Positions 11,201-19,900 of a stretch of DNA of 64,000 bases are shown here, in pieces. The position numbers and the translations under genes are program-made. This stretch comes from Naumovozyma dairenensis CBS 421. Taxonomy: Eukaryota > Ascomycota > Saccharomycetes > Saccharomycetales > Saccharomycetaceae. Location of the stretch: assembly GCF_000227115.2 (NCBI RefSeq), contig NC_016483.1:558001-622000 (forward strand), written 5' to 3'. The stretch's first letter is position 1. Every line of letters begins with the position of its first letter. Under the pieces are notes generated by a model. It was not told the origin of the DNA and did no database searches. It saw only the letters and a program-made list of their open reading frames with translations.

Positions 11201-14200
11201 TTCCCTATTTTTCATTGGACAAACTCAAACAAAGTTTTGTATGGAATACCAAAAAACACGGGTAGCAATTATGGATCTGGGAATTCATTGGAATGTATTA
11301 ATATTGTTAATTACGAATCGTCCATACAGCCAAACTTAGTTTTAAAATCCTTTGTTGGACCATTGATCAACGGTAAAACAAGAGTGAAAGATCTTGAGGC
11401 ATGGTTAGATAACGTTATTGATGATTTGTCATCTAAAGATCCATCTAAGGATTTAACAGTTTGGAGATTACTAAGATTACAACTTTCTGCTAAGACAACA
11501 TTAAAAGATATATCTTCCGTTCTTTATGACTCAACCCAGTTATTAGCCTACCTCTCTCAACCTCTTCCAAACATTGAGTTAACTCCAAATGCTTTCAAGA
11601 TTGATCAAGCGTCCCAAATGAAAGTATTATCATGCTTGCAAACTGGAAACCATAATGCAGCTTTACAATTATCACTTGAAAAGAAAGACTATGCGATGGC
11701 ATTATTATTAGGAAGTCTAGCTGGTAAAAATAAATGGTCAGAAGTGGTTCAGCAATATTTATCCCAAGAATTTACGGCAACGGCACCCGAACAGAATGAA
11801 TGGGCAAATTTATTATCATTAATTTTCCAAGCCTTTATAGGGAATTCAAAAATGGCCATGGACAAGTTTTACAGAAATTCAGCTGATGGACATTGGGCAA
11901 TCAATAATTGGAAACAGATCGTTGCGGCTGTGTTGATGAATGTTAATGCTGAAAATGATAGCACGCCATCAAACACTGCAAAAATGCCGCTGGTAGTGAC
12001 CGAATTTTTATTAGAATTTGGTATATTTTTGAAACAAAAAAGTCAAGACTTAGCAGCTTCTATAGTATTTATGATAGCCCGTATCCCACTTTCTTTGTCT
12101 CCAGTTATGCCAGATACTATGTTTACATTTGATACCATTGGTAAATCAAGTACTATCGAAAGTTGCTTATGGTCAGAGGTATATGAATTCAGCTTTTCTT
12201 CTGCTCCTAAATTTGCAGGATTTCCTTGTATATTACCTCAGAAAATGTTCCATGCATACTGTTTACAAGAACAAGGATTTATATCGAATGCCTCCAAATA
12301 TTGTGATTACTTAACAAATATTCTGAAAACGCAACCGAAAACTGATATCACAGTTATGAACTTAACTTTATCTTTAACTGATTTGACTACCAGAGTATCT
12401 GACTCTAACACCGGTTGGTTAACAAAACCTAAATTAGGGAGTGTTTGGGGTCAATTAGATAAATCTTTCAACAGATTCATCGGTGGAGATGATATAGAAA
12501 TGGATGCTAAAGTTAAGAAAAAGGTCTTTGATGGATTTACTCCATCATCTTCCAATAATTCATCTGTTGTAGATCTATCATTGAAGGGAGCGGCGCCTCA
12601 ATTACAATCGCATATAACCATGCGTTCAGATAGCACGAAAGAAAATCATGCTTTCTTACCGAATCCCCATGTTTCTGCTCATATCTCATCATCCAATCAT
12701 CCAAATCCAAATACGGTGCATAATAACAGACAAGTATATGGTTTCCAGAACCAATCAGATTTATCGTTATTACCTCCAAAGGTTGGTAATAGTCTACAAG
12801 GATCACCTCAACGTTTGCCTGTACTTCAACCTTCCGAACAGCCTGCCGAAACAAGTATGCATGATCTGAGGAGAGTACAAACAGAAGAACTAACATTAGA
12901 AAGTTTGTCTTCAAATGTAGGTGTTGGGCACCCAGTGATAAAAACTAAGAGTACTGAGCCAATGCAGAGCAGTAACAAAAAAATCGACTTGCCTGACAGG
13001 TCCAGTATGACACCACTTGCCACAGACCATCAAACAGTACTACCAAGTGACAACGAAACTCCAATTGTTCCAAGAAAACCAGCTTTTGTAGCTCCATTAA
13101 ATGCACCCGTTCTTCCAGTAGAAAGAACAGATTTTGTTATTGCAACTACTTCGGATGCTAACGTCGTTGAAGGTTCGGAGCCAGAACTGATTCCAAAAAG
13201 GGAAAGTGCTGTTAGTTCATCAGAAAATGTGAACGATAAGCACAGTGAAGAACTTCCAAGTACTACTATGATGGATCAATTTATTCCAAAGGAAGTGGAA
13301 ACTCATGAAGAACCAACTCCTGATGCTTCATTAATTACAGAATCAGAAGCTAACGTTAAACCACCAAGTACTGAAGCAGTCTCTGAGCAGTGTAATACAA
13401 CAGTAGAAGATAACCAAGAACAATTTAATAAACCAACTATAACTCCAATTAATACGGACGCACAACGCAACGTTGCTACGAAACCAATTGTTCCACCACC
13501 ATCCTTTGTAGCAGCAGAATCGCCTAAGAGATTGGCCTCAAATAATGGATATGCGGCGGTGAAGCCGATTCAAAATAGATATGCACCATCACCGTCCCTT
13601 TCACCATCGCAGGGACATTCAGGTGATGTCAACAAGTACACGCCATCTGCACCATATACGAATCCAATACAGAATGTCGAAATGAACGAACACCTAAGTA
13701 ATCCTGATGTGATTCCGGCCGTTCCATTTGTATCAAGGCCTTCAATGTTTGCACCTGTGCAGAAACCTGAGGTTATCACTGACTCGACCTTTGAACCTGT
13801 TGTTAAAATACCTCCGCCAAATACTTCATTTAATCCGATAGCTACGAAAGTGGACGAAACACAATATAATGATATTGTAGAAGACGAATCAGATGATGAA
13901 GATGATACAGAGCATGCTCCAAAGAGCGAACAAGACGATATAAAACAAGAAAAGGAAAAGGAAAAAGCAAAAAATAAGAATAGAAGTAGTGAAGGAGGTA
14001 CTTGGTTGAGATGGTTGAAGAAGGATTCAGATGGAAAAAAACCTATTAAGGCCACACTTGGAACAACGAATCAATTGCGTTATGATGAACAATTGGGACG
14101 CTGGATTTCAAAGAATGCAACCGAAGAAGAGAAGGCCAAAATTGCCGCTGATGCAAACGCACTTCCGCCTCCTCCCCCAATAGTGAAAAGAAAGGATACG

Positions 14201-14509
14201 GTACCAAAAACTTCACCACGTCCTAGTTTTTCAGCAGGACACACTGTAGGATCTATTATGCCGACAAATTCATTGACAGGAGAGCAATTATTGTCCCCAA
14301 CTTTGTCTCAAGGGTCGTCTATGACACCTTCTCTACCACCATCTCGTAACCACACATTACCACCACCGCATACAAATCTATCAGGTAAAAAAGCCAATGA
14401 TCTAGATGATCTAATGAGCCTATCAAGAGTACGTCGTACAACTGGAAGAAAACCCGGAAAGGGCTATGTGAATGTCCTAGAGAGTTTGAACTCAACTCAG
14501 AAAAAGTAA
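8219..14509 (+). CDS. SEC16: COPII coat scaffold protein Sec16
   Basis: 2096 residues (S. cerevisiae about 2195). A peripheral ER-membrane protein that organises COPII coat assembly at ER exit sites. Residues 1 to about 980 are low complexity, with acidic segments (FLEEDDDLLDDDADSFLGSD) and many Pro/Gln/Ser residues. The central conserved domain runs from about 990 to 1440 (beginning FPIFHWTNSNKVLYGIPKN, including WRLLRLQLSAKTTLKDISSV); this part binds Sec13 in the family. A second disordered stretch follows, and the C-terminal conserved block near 1925-1980 (GGTWLRWLKKD, LGRWISKNATEEEK) resembles the Sec23-binding end. One uninterrupted frame; the start is the first ATG and encodes a Lys-rich N-terminus. 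Confidence 0.96.
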   Translation: MTPEAKKRKQQKKKLRQKQKKAAERVAPLGDHQQDLSPEPENNDLINDSSSNEETGLDESALNINDNSPSNELSVTDNTAATTVGEEMLKQIPVETQDPTYEPVISTDHSTNKGYAANAMGFESLENPDLQYEDDRAVDENANQPTSETKMEATHDTRQFSKNEPAQTPSYNDDMDINILQPPSELDTKTPEEIIDTDTQKELSNVESVDFEQKLDQSIGEQQQPLIQDKILTVSPTVSPIEASTTGNHLEQPEEITTLGKASDFDLFPSQEPTEPLPWESQHSEQAQQAVVNPTSHESIIQQEHLTGAQPPPTDHQQQQGSLNGPLPGFSPDVPKWTHSEVPDAQLNPVRDNLEPGTASNDAKKDSNNGAEQFATSEQLSFVEQIQADDHPSDENDVSNSLDKEGMFWENSDNSTEKLQEDTIDEPSEPTIILNNEREMGHMQEETELQEKPKVIPKKFSFLEEDDDLLDDDADSFLGSDEELLPNKDSIANVTEKPVQNNYEMGNAITPQKSKYQPTLSQPSLQTHRIPSPQNQNAFITAGSSSVSINAGLIPPQSFNNFITNDRSLSQQSQAQAVLPTSNFPRSVEQTKILKLKEEKKKSDAYDFPLEIISDDTKRGHAKPVNVPSRFGPNTFKTAPSITPHSRVSSMSGPSKPGFDPSKGIPLAQPLRSSIASPPVKNPYAVPDVIPTQGMVMPVGITSPTIPFQQPGPNVFTSIPSRQYLGNNVSQTASTSIASDIHGRQHSNNYMPQLQSTPGLHGSKPPTRNKYAPPSTHVAPSATTPIGNAVQPGLQINIPTQMGAAVRATSYDNTQQVISPMLAMAPALPMNSNNGSLPGSTFVPQGQRLSVVGSTPTAANAIPLLTPGQPSVVPKGRTHARSNSSVYAPAQNMQASRYAPTVHPQFQQDIPINQHAQFPPTSFPLQTQTSQLSQAPPSSFPPQSQISQLPQVPTATYPSQTQHYQQVPQSMNRERDAEVVDHQPIDNQALLSRQFPIFHWTNSNKVLYGIPKNTGSNYGSGNSLECINIVNYESSIQPNLVLKSFVGPLINGKTRVKDLEAWLDNVIDDLSSKDPSKDLTVWRLLRLQLSAKTTLKDISSVLYDSTQLLAYLSQPLPNIELTPNAFKIDQASQMKVLSCLQTGNHNAALQLSLEKKDYAMALLLGSLAGKNKWSEVVQQYLSQEFTATAPEQNEWANLLSLIFQAFIGNSKMAMDKFYRNSADGHWAINNWKQIVAAVLMNVNAENDSTPSNTAKMPLVVTEFLLEFGIFLKQKSQDLAASIVFMIARIPLSLSPVMPDTMFTFDTIGKSSTIESCLWSEVYEFSFSSAPKFAGFPCILPQKMFHAYCLQEQGFISNASKYCDYLTNILKTQPKTDITVMNLTLSLTDLTTRVSDSNTGWLTKPKLGSVWGQLDKSFNRFIGGDDIEMDAKVKKKVFDGFTPSSSNNSSVVDLSLKGAAPQLQSHITMRSDSTKENHAFLPNPHVSAHISSSNHPNPNTVHNNRQVYGFQNQSDLSLLPPKVGNSLQGSPQRLPVLQPSEQPAETSMHDLRRVQTEELTLESLSSNVGVGHPVIKTKSTEPMQSSNKKIDLPDRSSMTPLATDHQTVLPSDNETPIVPRKPAFVAPLNAPVLPVERTDFVIATTSDANVVEGSEPELIPKRESAVSSSENVNDKHSEELPSTTMMDQFIPKEVETHEEPTPDASLITESEANVKPPSTEAVSEQCNTTVEDNQEQFNKPTITPINTDAQRNVATKPIVPPPSFVAAESPKRLASNNGYAAVKPIQNRYAPSPSLSPSQGHSGDVNKYTPSAPYTNPIQNVEMNEHLSNPDVIPAVPFVSRPSMFAPVQKPEVITDSTFEPVVKIPPPNTSFNPIATKVDETQYNDIVEDESDDEDDTEHAPKSEQDDIKQEKEKEKAKNKNRSSEGGTWLRWLKKDSDGKKPIKATLGTTNQLRYDEQLGRWISKNATEEEKAKIAADANALPPPPPIVKRKDTVPKTSPRPSFSAGHTVGSIMPTNSLTGEQLLSPTLSQGSSMTPSLPPSRNHTLPPPHTNLSGKKANDLDDLMSLSRVRRTTGRKPGKGYVNVLESLNSTQKK

Positions 14510-15055
14510 ACGAAATATTAGGACTTTAAATTATTATATACAGCCTGGTTAAAATATACATGTATACTCAGTTATATAAAAATGAAAATTATTAAAAATT
14601 ACGAAATAGACAAGTTTGGGTAAGTTTACACTATCCTCTACAGTTAGGTTTTCCTAAAGTAGGTTATGTAAGAGATAGGACGCCCCTCTTTACTAAACGA
14701 TATTTTAGTAAGTACTAAGATATACTGCTTAGTACACATTTGGGGAATTAGTAATTACAAAATAATTAATATGCTTTTATATCTAAGACAAACATCATAA
14801 AGATGTTCCTTCATGCTTGTGTTGCTTGTGGCCTATTGTCGATATGAAACTATTGTTAACCCGTAATGGTTTCATTTGGGCTGAATAATAGGGGAGTAAC
14901 AAGGGCTCGGCGGCTATTTTTCCAATGTTGATTATTTTTAAGGTGCGATCTTGAATAAGATAACAGTATTCAAACAGGCTCTAAGATAACAAATTCTATT
15001 CGCAAGGGATATAGAAGATGGCTTTTAAGAATAATTTTTCGAGGAGCTATATGCA
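14510..15055. other. SEC16/PCH2 intergenic region
   Basis: AT-rich SEC16 3' flank followed by the PCH2 promoter, with a URS1 site and a short uORF listed separately. No other gene seen. Confidence 0.6.
14907..14917 (-). promoter_or_regulatory. URS1 (Ume6-binding) site of PCH2
   Basis: Plus strand TCGGCGGCTAT, which is ATAGCCGCCGA on the minus strand, an exact match to WTAGCCGCCSA. It lies about 140 bases upstream of the PCH2 ATG. Ume6 represses early meiotic genes through this element in vegetative cells, and PCH2 is a meiosis-specific checkpoint gene, so a functional site is likely. Confidence 0.8.
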
Positions 15056-15068
15056 ATGCATTTTATAA
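15018..15068 (+). other. Short upstream ORF overlapping the PCH2 start
   Basis: ATG at 15018 opens a 16-codon frame (MAFKNNFSRSYMQCIL) that stops at 15068, overlapping the PCH2 ATG at 15056 in another frame. If the transcript starts upstream of 15018 it would reduce PCH2 initiation. Whether it is transcribed is unknown. Confidence 0.35.
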
Positions 15069-16752
15069 TAGATGTTGAACTAAGGTATTGTACCATAAAA
15101 ATCGTGCAGGATAATATATTGAAAGAGCAAGATACTGCGAAAAATGTCCAGGCCAAAGAAGGTTCCAAGATGCAAGTATTTTCCGATATCCTGAAAATGG
15201 CTATTGAAAGAAGCTTAAATAAGTTTAAAGAAGAGACTGCGGAGAATTGTGCCATTAAGTTAAATGATCTGCTGGCAGACGGACAACAAGGTATGGAAGT
15301 AAAGGCCCTTTCTACGGAGCCCCAACGACGTATTATTGAAAGTCTATTCAAGGTACTTTTTCATCAATACAGTAACTCTCCTAAGGAATTCAATATTGAA
15401 GATGGCCATGTGAATCTTCTTTTACCGTTATTTGTCCAAAAAATAACTGTAGAGTGTGTGTCAGAAGATCTTGTTCAACAGATAGCCTCTGACGATAAGA
15501 AACCTCTTCATGATGAAATTCTCGACATACTAACTAAAAAAGAACCAAATAATAAAACGTATAATAAAAACCAAAACAGGACATACGGTATTCATCTGTT
15601 TTATTATAGTCCTTTAGAAATGGAAAAGAGGAGTGCGTTTGGATTGTCGGAAGATTTCGATAAAATAGACCTTGATGATGATGAAGACACGCTTCGGTCC
15701 ATTGACCAAGAGATATCAGCCATTAACATTCCATTTTCCAATACAACTTTTGGTAAAACGCGTATTTCCTTCCTTCCTTCTGTAAATTTTGATAGTCTTT
15801 GGGAAAGCCTATATTTCAAAGATGACATTAAACAGAGAATGTTTAACTATTCAACGATATCCCTTAAAGTTGCCAAATTATCCAACCAAGAAGCTCAGCA
15901 TGGATACGAGGATGAACAGCTGATGACAAATAAACTTTTGCTAATTCATGGGCCTCCTGGTACAGGAAAAACTACCCTCTGTAGGGCATTGTGTCAAAAA
16001 TTGGCAATAAGAAATGGTTCCGATCTGGATAATATGGACCTTGTATATAAATGTATCCTCGTTGAAATTTCGAGTTCGAGCATTTTTTCTAGGTGGTTTG
16101 GAGAATCAGCGAAAAATATAACGACACTATTTGATGATATTGAGAAACTTGTTAGGGAAGCAGAAAAGAAAGATATATTTGTTTGCGTCTTGATTGATGA
16201 AGTTGAGGCCATCGCGTCATCAAGAACTGATATTTTGAGTAAAAGTGAATCCACAGATGGCGTAAGGGTCGTAAATGCGCTCCTGACACATCTCGATAAA
16301 TTAAAATACTATAATAACTTTTTGTTGCTAGCAACTTCAAATTTACTTGATAATATCGATTCTGCTTTCTTGGATAGAGCTGACGGGATTTTTCATATTG
16401 GGAACCCAGTTGAAGAAGCTATTACAAAAATTTTATGGACAAGCATCGGTGAACTCATCTCCGCAGGTATCATTATAGGTTATAAATCCTACCGTTATAT
16501 ACTGAACTCGGAAATTTACAAAGATATAATTTGCACAATAGCAAAAAATGCCAAGTATGTCACAACATCCTTTTTTTCAACTCCCCCTCTCAATTTTACT
16601 AACTAAGTTTTTGTTGTAAAGGATATGAATGTTAGCGGAAGGACCTTGAGAAAGATTCCTTTATTGTGCTTATCAGAGCATTTCCGGGATCTACCGATTC
16701 ATTTGGATGCATTTCTAGTAGGCCTAGCACATACAGTTGTTGCATTAGATAA
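15056..16752 (+). CDS. PCH2: Meiotic checkpoint AAA+ ATPase Pch2 (TRIP13 family), spliced
   Basis: A hexameric AAA+ remodeller that acts on HORMA proteins such as Hop1 on meiotic chromosomes. Exon 1 encodes an N-terminal domain, Walker A HGPPGTGKTTL near residue 300, Walker B VLIDEVEAIAS near 380, and sensor LLATSNLLDNIDSAFLDRAD. The frame then stops at 16606, but a GTATGT donor at 16555 and a TACTAAC at 16597 mark an intron, and downstream the family C-terminus GRTLRKIPLLCLSEHFRDLP continues to a stop at 16750..16752. TRIP13 has GRVLRKLPF at the same place, and S. cerevisiae PCH2 also has a 3' intron. The gene lies between SEC16 and MOT1, unlike in S. cerevisiae (chromosome II). The acceptor is uncertain; see the intron entry. 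Confidence 0.92.
16555..16634 (+). other. PCH2 intron (donor and branch site clear, acceptor uncertain)
   Basis: Donor GTATGT 16555..16560 and branch site TACTAAC 16597..16603 are perfect. Exon 1 ends two bases into a codon. The first well-spaced AG (16620-16621) would give an immediate in-frame stop. The TAG ending at 16634 keeps the frame and joins directly to GRTLRK. The AAG ending at 16607 also keeps the frame but is only 5 nt from the branch A. I prefer 16634. Confidence 0.7.
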
Positions 16753-16924
16753 AAATGAGTCAGATAAGTAATTGAAATCAGTAAATAAAGAATATGTTTA
16801 AGTGTTAAATGCTAAAAAAATAATAATACATAATTCGCCTATGTGGATCGCTCTTTTATTTTATTTCATTCATTGTCAAAAATATCAGTGAACCCAAAGA
16901 AATCGACGAAAGTTTAAATGTTCA

Positions 16925-19900
16925 TTAACGTAAAGTTTTAATAAAATTGTCCAAGTTATATTCTTCTTCGTACTGAGAAGGATCCCATAATTCTTTGAGG
17001 TCTCCTAAAGCTTCCTTTGCTTTACCAGTTAAACCAGTCTCGTTAGCTATATCTTCCATTCCTGGCTTATTAGCACCTTGTGTCGTTTTGTCCTCATTGT
17101 CTTGTGATGGTACATTATCAGTATCGAAAAGGTCTAATAATTGATGAGTATCCATTGAATCTAAGCCACTGTTCTGTTGGTTAACGACTGTTGAGGCAAT
17201 ATTCATCTTGAATTTTTGTAGACCCATAATCTTCTCTTCTAATGTTCCTTTAGTGATAATTCGATATACATTAACAACTTTCTTTTGACCCAATCTATGG
17301 GCACGATCCATAGCTTGTAAATCATTCATTGGATTCCAATCATGCTCGATAAATATAACAGTATCTGCACCAGTTAAATTCAAACCTAGACCACCAACTT
17401 TTGTCGTTAAAAGTAGACAATCGATCGATGGATCTTCATTAAACTTTCTGACCACCTTTTGTCTATCACGAGGATCAATGCTACCATCCAATCTCATGTA
17501 CGTTACAGATGGCATATATTTCTTAAACAGATCATTCTCGACCATATCTAGCATATCCTTCAATTGGCAAAATATAAGTGCTCTATGTTGTGATATAACG
17601 TTCTGACCAGTTAAGTATTGGTTTGGAACTGATTTCCTTTCCATATCTTCTTCACCAATACCACATTCGAATAACAAGTTCCGCAATGCATTTAATTTCG
17701 GTGCATTTATTAAATCATGTAGGTCTAACCCAGTTTGCTTCAAATAACTTTTAACCTGTGCCAGTTGAGGATGGTTAGGGGAAAGGACTAAAGCAGGATG
17801 ATTACATAATTTTCTCATATATTGAAGGGCTTGAAAGATATGTTGTTTACTCTCTACTTCAGCAGTATTTTCCACATCCTTAACAACCACATTCTTTTGT
17901 TTCTTGGCAAAATCTTGATATAACTGTTTCTGTAAATCACTTAATTCACAATAGTAATCTTGAATAATTTTTGGTGGTAGATCTGAAAGAACATCTTCTT
18001 TTAGTCTTCTCAACATAAAAGGTAAAACTTGTTTATGTAATGCTTCTAATGCTAAAACACCAGCTTCTTGTTCCTTGGATGATGTCTTACTATTTCTTGA
18101 TGCGGCAATAGGTTTAGCAAATCTTTCTTGGAACATCTTTTCAGTACCCAAGAAACCTGGCATTAAGAAATCGAACAATGACCACAATTCAACCACATTA
18201 TTTTGGATAGGAGTACCAGTCAAAATTAGCCTGTGGTTGGCACGTAATTGCTTTACAGCTTTGGCCAACTTTGATTGTGCATTTTTGATAATATGGCCCT
18301 CATCTAAAACACAGTAATTATAATCATATTTTCCTAAAATTTGTAAATCATTTCTTGCAACATCATAGGATGTGATAACAATATCGGCAGAATCTAAGTG
18401 GCTCCTTAGTGGAATTCTAGCAGAAGGCCCACCTGCATAAACGATGGTTTTCAAGAATGGAGAATATTGTTCAAATTCATTTTCCCAGTGACCAGTTAAA
18501 GATGGGGGACAAACAATTAATGATGGAAGTTTCCTGGTTTCAACGGAATGAGTCTTTTCGTAGTCCTCTTGTCTCAAATATTGATCACTTGCTATAATAC
18601 AAATTGTTTGCAATGTCTTCCCAAGACCCATATCATCACAAAGAATACCATGTAAACCATACTTGTTTAAAAAGGCTAACCAATTAATACCATCTTGCTG
18701 GTATTTTCTTAACGTAGCTTTAATCGCAACAGGAAGTTTGAAAGGTTTTGCTTTTGAAGGATCCATCATTTGGTGAATAAAGTCACGTTCTTTTTCACGA
18801 CCAGCCATCAAATCTTCCGGTAGACCTTCTGGATCAGCAATACCTGCTTCTAATGGAACTAATTTAATGATGGAGGCAAATGTGGTAGTGGCTATAGTTC
18901 TAATGTCTTCATTCGAATCACTCATACGTCCAAGAAGAGGTACGATCAAAAATATCAAATATGGTAAAACATCCGTTCCCATAGATAAAGATAGATGGTA
19001 AATTAACTCAGTGGCACCTTGGCGATCGGCCATTGATCCAGAACTGTTCATCAATGGAAGTACTTCTCTTATTATGAATGGCATAACGTCAATAGGCGAT
19101 ATCTTAGCAAAGTCAGCAAAAGTCCTTGCAGTAGAGTAACGTACAACCGACAGTTTCGAACGTAAAGAATTTAAGAAAACTGGGAAACGTGAGAATATTT
19201 CTGTCTTTTGTAAGTAAGGGTCCATATAGAGAAATATTGCTCTCATCACACCCAAGGAATCCACAATGTGTTGGCCAATTATCTCATCCGGTGGAGAAAT
19301 ATTTTCAATCTCATCAAGTTTTTCCAAGGGTGCAAATAAGACATCTTTCAATTGCGGGATCTGCTCCAAAGTGAATTTTCCAAAGATTTGCAAAAGTTTG
19401 CTCAAAGTATATACCCCACCATCTCGTTTCAATTGTGCACTTTCCGCTAACTTCTTCAGTGCAATGTCATCCTGGATTTTCAGTGAATCATCTTCTTTTA
19501 TCAATGTCAATATTCTATCGCTATATTGAATATTCGAATGAAAATCTGGAACTTCAGATGTATCGACACATAAAAAGCCGCAGAGATTCTTTACTATCTT
19601 ATTGGCAACAGCACTCTTATTATTTTTTAGCAGTTCATCAATTAAATGGATAATCGCATCACCAGCCATCATTTGTAGCTTTTTATTTTTCTCTTCTTTT
19701 ACACTTTCCATCAATGCTCTAATGATAGGGTTCAATTTCTTCGGTATTCCTTTAATCAGCAGAAGAGCTGCTGCGTAAGAAGACATGATGGAGCATGTAC
19801 GACCTTTCATGGATTCCTTTGTTGCCTCCAAACCTAATGCTACTCGATAACGTGCATCTTCTAACGGTTTCTTGGCCAATAATTTATAAGAATTACCCAT

